A stretch of 64,000 nucleotides of DNA from Cobetia sp. cqz5-12 (GTDB taxonomy: Bacteria; Pseudomonadota; Gammaproteobacteria; Pseudomonadales; Halomonadaceae), in contig NZ_CP044522.1 of the NCBI RefSeq assembly GCF_016495405.1, positions 62,001 to 126,000 on the forward strand, in the 5' to 3' direction. The notes below the pieces were generated by a model. It had not been told where the DNA came from, ran no database searches, and was given only the letters and a program-made list of their open reading frames with translations. This document shows, piece after piece, positions 51,558 to 61,677 of this stretch. Position 1 is the first letter of the stretch. Each line of letters starts with the position of its first letter. Made by a program: the position numbers and the translations under genes.

Positions 51558-52247
51558 ATGGCCGAATCAGCTCCTTCGACCCCCAAGCTCCATTATCGTC
51601 AGGCGCGCTTCCTGATCAGTGCCGCGACTCTGGCCCAGTGCCCGACGGACGTGGGTGCCGAAGTGGCCTTCGCGGGTCGCTCCAATGCCGGCAAGTCCAG
51701 CGCCATCAATGCGCTGACCTCGCAGAAGGCGTTGGCCCGGACCTCCAAGACTCCCGGCCGCACCCAGCTGATCAACTATTTCACCATCGGTGAAACGGGC
51801 CGCCATCTGGTCGATCTGCCCGGCTATGGCTATGCCAAGGTGCCGGACAAGGTGAAGCGCGAGTGGCAGTCACATCTGTCCAACTACCTGCGCAACCGCC
51901 AGTCGCTGCGGGGGCTGGTGCTGCTGATGGATGTGCGCCATCCGCTGTCCGAATTCGACCAGATGATGCTGGGCTGGGCCGACGAGGCCAGGATGCCGGT
52001 GCATATCCTGCTGACCAAGGCGGACAAGCTGAAGCGCGGGCCTGCTGCGGCAAGCCTGCAGAAGGTACGTCACGCGCTCAAGGAGTGGGAAGACCTGGTC
52101 ACCGTGCAGCTGTTCTCGTCGCTGAAGTATTCCGGTGTGGAGCAGGTACATGCCAAGCTCGACGAGTGGCTGGCGGACCCGTCGGTGATGGACGGCGTGG
52201 AAGAGATGGCAGGCGATGAGGCACCGCAGGACCCCTTCGGCGACTGA
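51558..52247 (+). CDS. engB: Ribosome biogenesis GTPase EngB/YsxC
   Basis: Essential GTPase assisting assembly of the large ribosomal subunit. The 229-residue protein has G1 GRSNAGKSS at 40-48, the G2 region [15 protein letters not shown]3 DLPGYG and G4 TKADKL. The acidic C-terminus (about 20 residues) is a typical disordered tail. The ribosome site before 51558 is weak, and an upstream in-frame extension exists without a better site. A terminator follows. Confidence 0.93.
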   Translation: MAESAPSTPKLHYRQARFLISAATLAQCPTDVGAEVAFAGRSNAGKSSAINALTSQKALARTSKTPGRTQLINYFTIGETGRHLVDLPGYGYAKVPDKVKREWQSHLSNYLRNRQSLRGLVLLMDVRHPLSEFDQMMLGWADEARMPVHILLTKADKLKRGPAAASLQKVRHALKEWEDLVTVQLFSSLKYSGVEQVHAKLDEWLADPSVMDGVEEMAGDEAPQDPFGD

Positions 52248-52298
52248 AGAGGCAAGGCGGTTTGGGCGAAGCCTCGAACTGCGCCACCTTGCATGACG

Positions 52299-52327
52299 AA
52301 ACGGCCACCCCTCGGGGTGGCCGTTTG
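52299..52327. terminator. Terminator of engB
   Basis: AAACGGCCACCCC and its complement form a 12-13 bp stem with a very small CTCG loop, followed by GTTTGCG, 51 bp after engB. The A-rich left flank could serve the convergent gene. Confidence 0.75.
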
Positions 52328-52385
52328 CGTTACGACAGGCACGCTGTCACTCACAGCTGCGCGTTTGCGCTTCCCCGGGGCCCAC

Positions 52386-52796
52386 TCACATGAACAGGCT
52401 GCGCGGCGCGCTGGAAATGGGGTCAAGGCGGGTCAGAGAGCTCGTCTCCCTGGGCGCCGAGAGAATATGCGGGGCCTTTGCCGCGGGCTCGACGACTTCA
52501 GGCATCGTCACGGCCTCGCCGGGGACGAGCAGGCTGCGCATGGCCTCCTGTGGGGAGACTGCCGGCGCCTCCTGCACGTCGGTTTGCAACGTCGCGAGGC
52601 TGGCACGTCCACCGTAGACCGCCACGATGACCAGCAACGCCGATGCCAGCACGATGGCGACGCCTTTCAGCAGGGCGCGGCTGGTCTGTCGCGAGGGTGT
52701 CATGATCGGCGCGCGCTGCTCGTCTTCACCATGCAGGGGCGGCCTCCGGAGAGAGGAAGATGACACACGGTAGCGCGGGAGTGAGTGGGTGCTCAT
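52386..52796 (-). CDS. Hypothetical single-span membrane protein
   Basis: A 136-residue protein: a basic, serine-rich N-terminal part of about 45 residues, a single membrane helix (ALLKGVAIVLASALLVIVAV), and a predicted periplasmic tail of about 65 residues rich in Ala, Pro and Ser. I do not recognise it. The layout is that of a small type II membrane protein. AGGAGAGG precedes the ATG at 52796. A 12-bp inverted repeat lies 90-138 bp upstream. Confidence 0.6.
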   Translation of the reverse strand: MSTHSLPRYRVSSSSLRRPPLHGEDEQRAPIMTPSRQTSRALLKGVAIVLASALLVIVAVYGGRASLATLQTDVQEAPAVSPQEAMRSLLVPGEAVTMPEVVEPAAKAPHILSAPRETSSLTRLDPISSAPRSLFM

Positions 52797-52885
52797 GCTG
52801 GCCTCTCCTGTTGACGTCGAGGTGGCAGGCATCTCCCAGCGCAGACTCAGTAACCCCAGACAGGGTTCAATGTCGACGGCGCTGG

Positions 52886-52934
52886 AAAACTTGTACATGA
52901 AATATGGTTGATGCGTCATTTTTGTACAAGTTTT
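52886..52934. promoter_or_regulatory. 12-bp inverted repeat upstream of the hypothetical gene
   Basis: AAAACTTGTACA (52886-52897) and TGTACAAGTTTT (52923-52934) are exact complements, 25 bp apart. Each arm holds a TTGTACA(A) palindrome. It could be a pair of operator sites or an RNA hairpin; it lies between the hypothetical gene and the yigB stop. Confidence 0.45.
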
Positions 52935-53000
52935 AATTCACTCAGCCATCGGGCACACCAGATGCATCAGCCGCGCCACACCTTGAGCCTCAGCCGTGGG

Positions 53001-53032
53001 TCACTCACTCACTCAGTCATTCAGTCATTCAG
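53001..53032. repeat. Tetranucleotide repeat TCAN over the yigB stop
   Basis: Eight TCA(C/G/T) units run through the minus-strand stop codon of yigB (53021-53023). Loss or gain of units not divisible by three would change the C-terminus slightly, since the stop is itself part of the repeat. Confidence 0.7.
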
Positions 53033-53740
53033 GCGTGCAATCAGCGCCGGCAGTTCGCGGACATGCGAGATGACATGTACGCCTGCCGGGACGGGGCCCG
53101 GGGCTCCCTGGCCCTTGACGTCGATCCAGGCGGCCTGCATGCCCAGTCGCGTGGCAGGCAAGGCATCTTCCTTCCAGGAATCACCGACATGCAGGGTGGT
53201 GGAGGGGCGGCTGCCCAGGCGTGCCATGGCGGCGAGGAAGGGGCGCGCATCCGGTTTGGGCGCCAGCCATTCGCCGGCGGCGATGCTGAACTCGAAATGA
53301 TGGTCCAGCGCGAGGCGAGCCAGATCGACATTGCCGTTGGTGATGGCACCAAGGCGGTAATCGCGGGCGAGGGAGTCGAGCAGCTCGCTGGCTTCCGGGA
53401 AGGGCGTCAATTCGTGGCGCAGCGCCAGGAAGCGCTCGATGGCGGCGCGCGACCAGTGGCCCGCCTGCTCATCATCATGCCCGGCATCGCGCAGCATGGC
53501 GTGCATGGCCTCGCGGCGCAGCCAGGTGAAGTCACCGCGGCGCAGCGGGTGCTCCAGCCCCAGCGCCATGCGGCGGCGGGTATATTCCTCGAGGGGGAAA
53601 TCATTGGCATGCCCGATCTCGCCATCCAGCCAGGCGTAATGCTCGGCCTCGGCGCGCTCCATCACCGCGCGATTGGCCCACAGGGTGTCATCGAGATCGA
53701 AGGTCAAGGCCGTCAGGCGAGGCGCATTGGCAGGCGTCAC
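53021..53740 (-). CDS. yigB: HAD-family hydrolase, YigB-like
   Basis: A 239-residue haloacid-dehalogenase phosphatase. The DxD motif is in LTFDLDDTLW near residues 12-21, motif II in AITNGN, and motif III/IV in KPDARPFL and LHVGDSWKEDALPA. E. coli YigB acts on FMN and related phosphates; a riboflavin-pathway role is possible. The start overlaps the xerC stop by four bases (ATGA). It is the last gene in the lptM-to-yigB run. Confidence 0.88.
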   Translation of the reverse strand: MTPANAPRLTALTFDLDDTLWANRAVMERAEAEHYAWLDGEIGHANDFPLEEYTRRRMALGLEHPLRRGDFTWLRREAMHAMLRDAGHDDEQAGHWSRAAIERFLALRHELTPFPEASELLDSLARDYRLGAITNGNVDLARLALDHHFEFSIAAGEWLAPKPDARPFLAAMARLGSRPSTTLHVGDSWKEDALPATRLGMQAAWIDVKGQGAPGPVPAGVHVISHVRELPALIARLND

Positions 53741-54831
53741 AGAGTGTCATCCTTGAGTGGAGTATCAATAGGGGAGGCAACGTCGGTGTCTGACGTTGGC
53801 GTCTCTGATCCGCGCTGGCGGCGGGCACGAGGGTGGGCCTGATCATAGGCGCTGGCCAGTTGCTGCCAGTCGAGGCGCGTGTAGACCTGGGTGGTCGAGA
53901 GGTGGGCATGGCCCAGCAGCTCCTGCACGGCGCGCAGGTCGCCGCTGGATTCAAGCAGATGACTGGCGAAGGAGTGGCGCAGGCGGTGCGGATGCAGATG
54001 CTCGGGCAGGCCGCGTTCTTTCGCCTGCGTCACCAGCCTGAGTTGGACGCCACGCTGGCCGAGGCGCCGCCCCTGCTGGCCAACGAACAGTGCCGGCTCG
54101 TCCTGGGCGGCGAGCTGGCCACGCACCACCAGCCAGGCATCCAGCGCCTGGCGAGCGCGTGAGCCGATCGGCAGCTGGCGGGGCTTGTCGCCCTTGCCGC
54201 GCACGCGCAGGCGGCGGGTTTCCAGCATGACGAGGTCGAGGCTGACCAGCTCCGAGAGACGCAAGCCTGCGCCGTAGAGCAGTTCCAGCATTGCCTGATC
54301 GCGGATCGCCAGCGGCGTGCCGTCATGCGGGCAGTCGAGAAAGCGCGCCAGACTGTCGATATCCACCGGGCGTGGCAGGTGGTCGGGCAGGCGCGGGGTC
54401 TGCACCAGTCCCGCCGGGTTGTGTGGCAGTACATCCTGCTCGACCAACCAGCCACAGAAACGGCTGATCGCCGCGCGTCGCCGCGCCAATGAGCGTGGCG
54501 CGAGGCCACGACTGCGCTCGGCACCCAGAAAACGCCTGAGCGTCGGTACGTCCAGCGTCTGCCAATCCTGCGGCAGGGGCGGCGCGTCCTTTGCATGAGC
54601 GGCACTGCTGTCCGCTGCGGGGCGCAGCATGAAGGCGGTCAACGCCTGCAGATCACGCGCGTAGGCGTTGACGGTCGCGTGGCTGCTGTCGAGGGCAAGC
54701 TCGGCCAGAAATTCCCGACAGGTCGCGGACAGCGCCTGCTCGGCGGCAACACGCTCGGCGTTGCTCGCTGAGGTGCCATCGGCGGATGTGTCGATGACCG
54801 AGGCGCCGTGGACCGACTCGAGGCGGCTCAT
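53737..54831 (-). CDS. xerC: Tyrosine recombinase XerC
   Basis: Chromosome dimer resolution recombinase acting at dif with XerD. The 364-residue protein has an N-terminal SAM-like DNA-binding domain and a catalytic domain with Arg in GAGLRLSELVSLDL, Lys in RGKGDKPRQLP, HPHRLRHSFASHLL and GHAHLSTTQVYTRLDW containing the nucleophilic tyrosine. It is longer than E. coli XerC because of 25-30 extra residues at each end. Overlaps its neighbours by four bases on both sides. Genomic context (dapF-DUF484-xerC-yigB) shows it is the housekeeping enzyme, not a mobile integrase. Confidence 0.93.
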   Translation of the reverse strand: MSRLESVHGASVIDTSADGTSASNAERVAAEQALSATCREFLAELALDSSHATVNAYARDLQALTAFMLRPAADSSAAHAKDAPPLPQDWQTLDVPTLRRFLGAERSRGLAPRSLARRRAAISRFCGWLVEQDVLPHNPAGLVQTPRLPDHLPRPVDIDSLARFLDCPHDGTPLAIRDQAMLELLYGAGLRLSELVSLDLVMLETRRLRVRGKGDKPRQLPIGSRARQALDAWLVVRGQLAAQDEPALFVGQQGRRLGQRGVQLRLVTQAKERGLPEHLHPHRLRHSFASHLLESSGDLRAVQELLGHAHLSTTQVYTRLDWQQLASAYDQAHPRARRQRGSETPTSDTDVASPIDTPLKDDTL

Positions 54832-55619
54832 CGGCTGGCCTGGTCGTCACGGCTCGAGGAGCGCAGTGGCGCCTGGTCCGAGGCATCACGGCCCAGGCAG
54901 CGGGCCAGCACGTCACCGAGGTACTCGGGAAACAGGGTATCGAGTCCGGCACGGAACTGCTCGGCATCGGCACTCGCCACCACCAGATAGCCCAGGCACT
55001 CGCCACGGGTCAGGCGCACGATGACGGCGGAGCCGCGCGTGGCATCGGCCTGACTGGTATCGACGAGGTCTGCGCATTCGGCGCCGAGTGGCCATTGATG
55101 GTCGGGCAGCAGGGCTTCCCAGCGCGTGCGCGGCATGGCCAGGCAGCGGCTGGCGCGTCCCTCGAGCAGCCGCTCGAACTGCTCGCCGCGCGCATCATCG
55201 AGCGCCTGGCGCGGTGGCTGTGCCGAAGCACCGGCATCGCGCTGCCACAGACAGACGGCCGCGATGTCGAACAGCTCGCTGAGACGCGTGGCCAGCGTTT
55301 CGGCCAGCGCATCATCGGACTCGGCATCGAGCAGATCCAGCACCAGCTGACGCAGACGCTGATAGCGGCTCTCGTTGTCGCGTGCGGCGGTCAACAGCTC
55401 CTCGAGGCGCTCTTCTGCCTGATCGGTCCGCCCACGCAGATCATGCACCAGCCGCTCCAGCAACGAGATGCTGCCGCCGCGCGCTTCCGGGTGTGGCACC
55501 CGCATGCGTTGCAGCAACCCTTCACGCCCCTCGAAGAAATCGGGATGCGTGGCCAGCCATTCGGCGACCCGATCCGGGTCCAGCGTGCGCGGGCGACGTG
55601 ACGCGGGTGACTCGGCCAT
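54828..55619 (-). CDS. DUF484 family protein
   Basis: A 263-residue cytosolic protein: an N-terminal helical segment (RVAEWLATHPDFFEGREGLL) with a coiled coil (ERLEELLTAARDNESRYQRL), then a GAF-like domain. The function is unknown; the family (YigA in E. coli) lies between dapF and xerC throughout gamma-proteobacteria, as here. CAAGGAG precedes the ATG at 55619. It overlaps the xerC start by four bases. Confidence 0.88.
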   Translation of the reverse strand: MAESPASRRPRTLDPDRVAEWLATHPDFFEGREGLLQRMRVPHPEARGGSISLLERLVHDLRGRTDQAEERLEELLTAARDNESRYQRLRQLVLDLLDAESDDALAETLATRLSELFDIAAVCLWQRDAGASAQPPRQALDDARGEQFERLLEGRASRCLAMPRTRWEALLPDHQWPLGAECADLVDTSQADATRGSAVIVRLTRGECLGYLVVASADAEQFRAGLDTLFPEYLGDVLARCLGRDASDQAPLRSSSRDDQASR

Positions 55620-55699
55620 GTGGGACTCCTTGCGGACGGTTGGCAGCGGGACGCTGTCGGCCATGTTTCCGGCAGCGTCACTCGGCTGGGGCTGGCGAT

Positions 55700-56530
55700 C
55701 TACAGGATGATGCGGCCTTCGAAGACGGTCTCGGCGGGGCCGGTCATGAATACCGGCTGACCGTCGCCACCCCATTCGATGCTCAGGGTGCCGCCGGGCA
55801 GCGTGACGTTGACCGGGCTTGCCAGCAGGCCACGGCGAATGCCGGAAGCGACCGCTGCACAGGCGCCGGTGCCACAGGCCAGCGTCTCGCCGACGCCGCG
55901 CTCGAGGACACGCAGGCGCGCTTCATGGGGCGTGACGACCTCGAGGAAGCCGGCATTGACGCGCTTGGCGAAGCGCGGATGCGCCTCGATCAGTGGGCCG
56001 AGCGTCAGCACGGGGGCCTGTTCGACACTCTCGACCAGCAGCACCGCGTGGGGGTTGCCCATCGAGACGACGCCGATTTCCAGCGTCTCGCCCTCGACAT
56101 CCAGGGTGTGTACCGGCAGGTCAGCCTCGGCCTCGAAGGGCAGCGCGGCGGGGGCGAAGCGCGGCGCGCCCATGTCGACGCGCACACGACCATCTTCGGC
56201 CACGACCAGGGTCAGCGGGCCGCCGGCCGTCTCGACGCGAATCTCGCGCTTGGTGGTCAGGCGCTGTTCACGCACGAAGCGCGCGAAGCAGCGCGCCCCG
56301 TTGCCGCAGTTCTCGACTTCACTGCCATCGGCATTGTAGATGCGATAGCGGAAGTCCATGTCCGGGTCGCGGGGCGGCTCGACCACCAGCAGCTGGTCGA
56401 AGCCGATGCCGAAGTTGCGGTCCGCCAGACGGCGGATATCGGCATCGCGCAGGCGACTGCGCTGCGAGATCAGGTCAATGACCATGAAGTCATTGCCCAG
56501 TCCGTGCATCTTGGTGAAGTTCACCAGCAT
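55700..56530 (-). CDS. dapF: Diaminopimelate epimerase
   Basis: Converts LL- to meso-diaminopimelate for lysine and peptidoglycan. This 276-residue protein has the two catalytic cysteines in [13 protein letters not shown] and [15 protein letters not shown], in the two symmetrical halves. Its ATG overlaps the lysA stop by one base (TGATG), implying coupled translation. The stop is 80 bp upstream of the DUF484 start. Confidence 0.95.
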   Translation of the reverse strand: MLVNFTKMHGLGNDFMVIDLISQRSRLRDADIRRLADRNFGIGFDQLLVVEPPRDPDMDFRYRIYNADGSEVENCGNGARCFARFVREQRLTTKREIRVETAGGPLTLVVAEDGRVRVDMGAPRFAPAALPFEAEADLPVHTLDVEGETLEIGVVSMGNPHAVLLVESVEQAPVLTLGPLIEAHPRFAKRVNAGFLEVVTPHEARLRVLERGVGETLACGTGACAAVASGIRRGLLASPVNVTLPGGTLSIEWGGDGQPVFMTGPAETVFEGRIIL

Positions 56531-57801
56531 CAGGCATCACCTTCCGGCAGCAGTTGCTCACCGGTCCACAGTTCTTCGAGGCGCTCGCGACGACGCACCA
56601 GGTGCATCTCGGTGCCATCGACCATCACCTCGGCAGGACGGCAGCGGCTGTTGTAGCTCGAGGCCATCACGAAGCCGTAGGCACCGGAAGAGCGCACGGC
56701 GAGCAGATCGCCCGGCGCGATGGCCAGTTCGCGGTCCTTGCCGAGGAAGTCACCGGTCTCGCAGACCGGGCCGACCACATCGTAGCTGGCGGACTTGCGC
56801 GTCTCGCGCGTATCGACGGTGACGATGTTCTGCCACGCCTGGTACAGCGACGGGCGGATCAGGTCATTCATGCCGGCATCGATGATGGCGAAGTTCTTCT
56901 CTTCACCGGGCTTGAGGTATTCGACACGGGTCAGCAGCACGCCGGCGTTGGCGGCGATGGAGCGGCCCGGTTCGAACAGCAGCGTCATCTCGCTGCCGTG
57001 CTCATAGCGGGCCAGACGCTCCAGCAGGGCGCTGGCGTAGGCGAAGGGCTCCGGCGGAGTCTCGTTCTGGTAGGGCACGCCGAGTCCGCCGCCGAGGTCG
57101 AGGTGCTCGATGACGATGCCGCGTTCCCGGAGGCGATCCAGCAGGACCAGCAGGCGTTCGAGGGAATCGAGGAAGGGCGCCAGCTCGGTCAGCTGGGAGC
57201 CGATATGGCAGTCGGCACCGACCACCTGCACGTGCTCCATGGCGTTGGCGATCTCGTAGACCTCCAGCGCCTGTTCGACCGGAATGCCGAACTTGTTGGC
57301 CTTGAGGCCAGTGGAGATGTACGGGTGAGTGCCGGCATCGACGTCGGGATTGATGCGCAGTGACACCGGCGCGACGCGCCCGAGACGGCCTGCGACGGCG
57401 TTGAGGCGCTCAAGCTCCGGCAGCGACTCGACGTTGAAGCACTTGATGCCCAGCTCCAGCGCACGCTCCATCTCGCCTGCCTGCTTGGCGACGCCGGAGA
57501 ACACTACCTTGGCGGGATCGCCGCCGGCCTTGATGACACGCTCCAGCTCACCGGCGGAGACGATGTCAAAGCCAGCGCCCAGACGTGCCAGCACGTTGAG
57601 CACCGCCAGGTTGGAATTGGCCTTCACGGCATAGCAGATGAGATGCGGGTGGTCGCCCAGCGCATCCTGATAGGCCTTGAAGTGGCGCTCGAGCGTGGCA
57701 CGGCTGTAGACGTAGCACGGCGTACCGAACTGCTCGGCGAGCGTGACGAGCGAGACGTCTTCGGCGTGCAGCACGCCATCCTGATAAACGAAGTGATCCA
57801 T
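56530..57801 (-). CDS. lysA: Diaminopimelate decarboxylase
   Basis: PLP enzyme that makes lysine from meso-diaminopimelate. The 423-residue fold-type III protein has the PLP lysine in [11 protein letters not shown] near residue 59, HIGSQ, the GGGLGVPY motif, [11 protein letters not shown] and the C-terminal catalytic cysteine in [15 protein letters not shown]. It is upstream of dapF and downstream of lptM by 60 bp, the standard gamma-proteobacterial order. Confidence 0.95.
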   Translation of the reverse strand: MDHFVYQDGVLHAEDVSLVTLAEQFGTPCYVYSRATLERHFKAYQDALGDHPHLICYAVKANSNLAVLNVLARLGAGFDIVSAGELERVIKAGGDPAKVVFSGVAKQAGEMERALELGIKCFNVESLPELERLNAVAGRLGRVAPVSLRINPDVDAGTHPYISTGLKANKFGIPVEQALEVYEIANAMEHVQVVGADCHIGSQLTELAPFLDSLERLLVLLDRLRERGIVIEHLDLGGGLGVPYQNETPPEPFAYASALLERLARYEHGSEMTLLFEPGRSIAANAGVLLTRVEYLKPGEEKNFAIIDAGMNDLIRPSLYQAWQNIVTVDTRETRKSASYDVVGPVCETGDFLGKDRELAIAPGDLLAVRSSGAYGFVMASSYNSRCRPAEVMVDGTEMHLVRRRERLEELWTGEQLLPEGDA

Positions 57802-57861
57802 GATCCGGCCTGCAAGATGTCGCGCCGGCGGGCATCACCCGCCGGAGATGAATAAGGGGGC

Positions 57862-58086
57862 TCAGGCGTCGCTGTCGGAAGTCTCGGCAGCGGCGGTGCT
57901 CTCTGTCCCGGAGGCGTCGTCAGGTGCCGGCGCGGGAGCTTCGGCACGCTGGCCACCGGCATCGGCGTCCGCCGGCAGATAGAGCGGGCCTTTCTGGCCG
58001 CAGCCGGCCAGCAGGCCAGCACCCAGCAGCAGCGCCGCGAGGGTGCGAAGGGTATGACGGGCGGACTGGCTCATCAGATGACGCAT
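57862..58086 (-). CDS. lptM: LPS translocon maturation chaperone LptM (YifL)
   Basis: A 74-residue outer-membrane lipoprotein that assists disulfide maturation of LptD. Its signal ends LLAGCGQKGPLYLP, where the Cys is lipidated and GQKGPLYLP is the diagnostic conserved motif. The C-terminal tail is alanine- and acid-rich. GGAGG precedes the ATG at 58086. First gene of the lptM-lysA-dapF group, 79 bp downstream of argH. Confidence 0.9.
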   Translation of the reverse strand: MRHLMSQSARHTLRTLAALLLGAGLLAGCGQKGPLYLPADADAGGQRAEAPAPAPDDASGTESTAAAETSDSDA

Positions 58087-58165
58087 CGGGCGGCCTCCTG
58101 GCAGCAAGCGATAGAGCGATGCGGGCCCGGTAGCATGAGTGGCGACCAGGCCCGAAAGAGGATGA

Positions 58166-59560
58166 TCAGGCGCGCGAGGCCAGGGCGTCACGCGCACGCT
58201 GCACGGCAGCGCGGACCTGGTTCGGCGCGGTACCACCGATGTGATTGCGCGCCGCGACGGAGCCTTCCAGCGTCAGCACGTCGAAGACGTCCTGCTCGAT
58301 GGTGTCGGAGAACTGCTGGAGCTCTTCCAGGGTCATCTCGGACAGGTCACGCTGCTGCTCGATGCCGAAGGCGACGGACTTGCCGACGATCTCGTGGGCA
58401 TCACGGAAGGCGACGCCCTTGCGCACCAGGTAGTCCGCCAGGTCGGTCGCGGTGGCGAAGCCCTTGCTGGCCGAGGCGTACATGTTGTCGGACTTGGCGC
58501 GGATCGCCGGGATCATGTCGGCGAAGGCACGCAGGCTGCCGCGCACGGTATCGATGGTATCGAACAGCGGCTCCTTGTCTTCCTGATTGTCCTTGTTGTA
58601 CGCCAGCGGCTGGGACTTCATCAGGGTCAAAAGGCTCATCAGATGGCCATAGACACGGCCGGTCTTGCCGCGCACCAGCTCCGGCACGTCCGGGTTCTTC
58701 TTCTGCGGCATGATGGAGGAGCCGGTGCAGAAGCGGTCCGGCAGGTCGATGAAGTCGAACTGGGCGCTGGTCCACAGCACCAGTTCTTCGCTCATGCGTG
58801 ACAGGTGCATCATCAGCAGACTGGCGAAGCTGGTGAATTCGATGGCGAAGTCACGATCGCTGACGGAATCGAGGCTGTTCTCGGTCGGACGGTCGAAGCC
58901 GAGCAGCTCGCTGGTGACGTGCCGGTCGATGGGGAAGGTGGTGCCGGCCAGTGCCGCGGCGCCCAACGGCAGCACGTTCATGCGTACGCGGCAGTCACGC
59001 AGGCGGTCCTGGTCGCGGGCGACCATTTCCTGCCACGCCAGCAGGTGGTGACCGAAGGTGACCGGCTGGGCGCTCTGCAGGTGAGTGAAGCCCGGCATGA
59101 TGGTGTCGGCTTCCTGCTCGGCCAGTCCCAGCATGCCTTCGCGCAGACGCGTCAGTTCGGCGTCGATGGCATCGATCTCGTCACGCAGATAGAGGCGGAT
59201 GTCGGTGGCGACCTGGTCGTTGCGTGAACGGCCGGTGTGCAGCTTCTTGCCAGTGATGCCGATCTTGGCGGTCAGGCGTGCCTCGATGTTCATGTGCACA
59301 TCTTCCAGTGCCACGGACCACTCGAATTCGCCCCGCGCGATCTCTTCACTGATTTCCTTCAGTCCCGCGATGATGACGTCGCGTTCTTCTTCGCTCAGCA
59401 CGCCGACACCAGCCAGCATGGTGGCGTGGGCGATGGAGCCCTGGATGTCGTGCTGCGCCATGCGCTGATCAAAATCGACGGAGGCGGTGAAACGTGCCAC
59501 GAAGGCATCGGTCGGCTCGCTGAAGCGGCCGCCCCAGGACTGATTGGTAGATTCGCTCAT
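58166..59560 (-). CDS. argH: Argininosuccinate lyase
   Basis: Cleaves argininosuccinate to arginine and fumarate. This 464-residue protein of the fumarase/aspartase superfamily has [13 protein letters not shown] near 112-124, [15 protein letters not shown] and the signature [12 protein letters not shown]. Start at 59560 fits E. coli ArgH; the longer frame reaching 59776 is spurious. It is divergent from hemC, as in Pseudomonas, though algZR are absent here. It may be co-transcribed with lptM onward, since no terminator is visible in the 79-bp gap. Confidence 0.95.
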   Translation of the reverse strand: MSESTNQSWGGRFSEPTDAFVARFTASVDFDQRMAQHDIQGSIAHATMLAGVGVLSEEERDVIIAGLKEISEEIARGEFEWSVALEDVHMNIEARLTAKIGITGKKLHTGRSRNDQVATDIRLYLRDEIDAIDAELTRLREGMLGLAEQEADTIMPGFTHLQSAQPVTFGHHLLAWQEMVARDQDRLRDCRVRMNVLPLGAAALAGTTFPIDRHVTSELLGFDRPTENSLDSVSDRDFAIEFTSFASLLMMHLSRMSEELVLWTSAQFDFIDLPDRFCTGSSIMPQKKNPDVPELVRGKTGRVYGHLMSLLTLMKSQPLAYNKDNQEDKEPLFDTIDTVRGSLRAFADMIPAIRAKSDNMYASASKGFATATDLADYLVRKGVAFRDAHEIVGKSVAFGIEQQRDLSEMTLEELQQFSDTIEQDVFDVLTLEGSVAARNHIGGTAPNQVRAAVQRARDALASRA

Positions 59561-59834
59561 CGGGATCTCGAATTGTGGTGACGTGTCCAGAGTTCGGCGT
59601 CCGGTGCACGGTCGCGCAGCCGGTATCGTTGACCTTGGAGTGTACCAGACTCCTGCGCGTGGGCGAGGGGCCGCAGCCAGTCCGGCGGATCGCAGAAAGC
59701 GTGCCACGGATTTTCCCCCTGAGGTGACTGGCTTTATGATAAGTGTCATCAGAGGGCAGCGCTGTTCGTCAGTCATGTTTGCTCAACAAATTCGAATCAG
59801 ATGGCGTGCGTTGCGCGCCAGCAAGGAGAATGCC

Positions 59835-60782
59835 GTGCCCCGCCGTGAGATTCTGCGTATCGCGACCCGCAAGAGCCTGCTCGCCCTGTGGCAGGCCGAA
59901 CACGTCAAGGCGCGTCTCGAGGCCCTGCATCCTGGCTTGAGCGTCGAGCTGGTGCCGATGTCGACGCGCGGTGACAAGATTCTCGACACCCCGCTGGCCA
60001 AGATCGGCGGCAAGGGGCTGTTCGTGAAGGAGCTGGAAGAGGCGATGCTCGACGGTCGCGCCGATATCGCCGTGCACTCCATGAAGGACGTGCCGATGCA
60101 TTTCCCGGAGTCGCTGGGTCTGGCGGTGATTCTCGAGCGACACGCCCCGACCGACGCCTTCGTGTCCAACACCTGTGCCAACTTCGATGCCCTGCCGCAG
60201 GGCGCGCGCCTGGGGACCTCCAGTCTGCGCCGTGGTCTGCAGGCCAAGGCGGCACGCCCGGACCTGGAAGTGCTGAGCCTGCGCGGCAATGTCCAGACGC
60301 GTCTCGGCAAGCTGGATGCCGGCGAGTTCGACGCCATCATCCTGGCCACTTCCGGCCTGCAGCGCCTCGAGCTGGATGCGCGCATCACCGCCGAGATGGA
60401 CGCCGAGACCTGCCTGCCGGCCTGTGGTCAGGGTGCGCTCGGCATCGAGTGCAACCTGCAAGACGAGGAGATTCTTGCGCTGCTCGAGCCGCTGGCCCAT
60501 GAAGACTCCAGTCGTTGCGTGCTGGCCGAGCGCGCCATGAACACGCACCTGGAAGGTGGCTGTCAGGTGCCGATCGGCGGCTATGCCGTGCTCGAGGAAG
60601 GTGGTAGCCAACTGTGGCTGCGCGCCCTGGTCGGCAACCCCGACGGGACGGTCATCCTGCGCGCCGAAGCGCGTGGTCCGTCCGATGCGCCGGAGGCGCT
60701 GGGCGTCGCCGTCGCCGAAGATCTGCTCTCCCAGGGTGCCGGCGAGATTCTGGCGGCGGTCTACGGCGACGCTCGTGGCTGA
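59835..60782 (+). CDS. hemC: Hydroxymethylbilane synthase (porphobilinogen deaminase)
   Basis: Polymerises four porphobilinogens to hydroxymethylbilane. The 315-residue protein has [56 protein letters not shown] and C243 in [12 protein letters not shown], the cofactor attachment site. The start is GTG at 59835 with AAGGAG at 59823-59828; no ATG matches the family start. First gene of hemCDXY. Confidence 0.95.
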   Translation: MPRREILRIATRKSLLALWQAEHVKARLEALHPGLSVELVPMSTRGDKILDTPLAKIGGKGLFVKELEEAMLDGRADIAVHSMKDVPMHFPESLGLAVILERHAPTDAFVSNTCANFDALPQGARLGTSSLRRGLQAKAARPDLEVLSLRGNVQTRLGKLDAGEFDAIILATSGLQRLELDARITAEMDAETCLPACGQGALGIECNLQDEEILALLEPLAHEDSSRCVLAERAMNTHLEGGCQVPIGGYAVLEEGGSQLWLRALVGNPDGTVILRAEARGPSDAPEALGVAVAEDLLSQGAGEILAAVYGDARG

Positions 60783-60792
60783 GGTGTCAGCA

Positions 60793-61677
60793 ATGGCGAA
60801 GGCGTCGCGTCTTGAGGTGTTGACGACGCGGCCGGGCTCGCGCGGAGCGGTTCTCGATGCGATGCTGAGCGAGGCCGGCTGCGCGGTGGAGTGCCTCAAG
60901 CTGATGGCGCTCGAGGCCTTGCCGCTGGAACCCGCCGCGCGCCAGGCGATCATCGACGTCGATCTGTATCGCGGCGTGATCGTGATCTCGCCCCAGGCCG
61001 CCGGCTATCTGGCCGATTGGCTGGAGGAGTGGTGGCCACAGCTGCCCGAAGGCGTCAGCTTCTATGCCGTCGGCGCGGCCACGGCCGAAGTGCTGCATTC
61101 GCGGCTGGGCGTGCCGGTGCGTGTCCCGCCGCGCGCCACTCGTGGTGAGCATGCCGAGCGTGATGCGCCGGTCGGTACCACCAGCGAGGCTCTGCTGTCG
61201 CTGCCGTCGCTCAGGGCGCTTGCGGGGCAGCGCTGGTTGCTGGTGGCCGGTGAAGGCGGGCGTCCGCTGCTGGAAGAGACGCTGGTGGCACGGGGTGCCC
61301 AGGTCACGCGGCTGGCACTTTATCGACGCCTTCCGTTGGCTTTGTCGCCGCAACAGGCTGGCCGTCTGGCGGCGGGCGCGTATGATGCAATGGTGGTGAC
61401 CAGCAATGAACTGCTCGAGACGGTGATGGCGTCGGTGACGCCGCAGGCCTTGCACCAACCGCTAATCGTGTCGAGCCACCGTTTGGCTACACTGGCACAC
61501 GCTCATGGTTTCGAGCGCGTGACGGTCGCCGAGGACGCTTCACCCGGGGCCCTGACGCAGGCAGTACTTCGCGCCTGCGCCCCCTTCAGCAAGACTCGCC
61601 ATGCAGTGACCGGCGCCACTGCGCCTGGTCCGCGTGAGGCCATCGATTCCCAAGAATCCGGAAAAGGGCAAGCGTAG
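60793..61677 (+). CDS. hemD: Uroporphyrinogen-III synthase
   Basis: Cyclises hydroxymethylbilane with D-ring inversion. The 294-residue protein has weak but typical features: VLTTRPGSRGAVLDAMLSEA, VSFYAVGAATAEVL, and VVTSNELLETVMA...SSHRLATLAHAHGF. The family is poorly conserved, so the call leans on position between hemC and hemX. GAGG at 60781-60784 serves the ATG at 60793; a GTG at 60784 is in frame and possible. The protein has a 30-residue C-terminal extension ahead of the abutting hemX. Confidence 0.9.
   Translation: MAKASRLEVLTTRPGSRGAVLDAMLSEAGCAVECLKLMALEALPLEPAARQAIIDVDLYRGVIVISPQAAGYLADWLEEWWPQLPEGVSFYAVGAATAEVLHSRLGVPVRVPPRATRGEHAERDAPVGTTSEALLSLPSLRALAGQRWLLVAGEGGRPLLEETLVARGAQVTRLALYRRLPLALSPQQAGRLAAGAYDAMVVTSNELLETVMASVTPQALHQPLIVSSHRLATLAHAHGFERVTVAEDASPGALTQAVLRACAPFSKTRHAVTGATAPGPREAIDSQESGKGQA

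Noticed and set aside
53737..54831. xerC as a phage or integron integrase
   Set aside because: It lies in the conserved dapF-DUF484-xerC-yigB order with overlapping genes and has no attachment site, so it is the housekeeping XerC.
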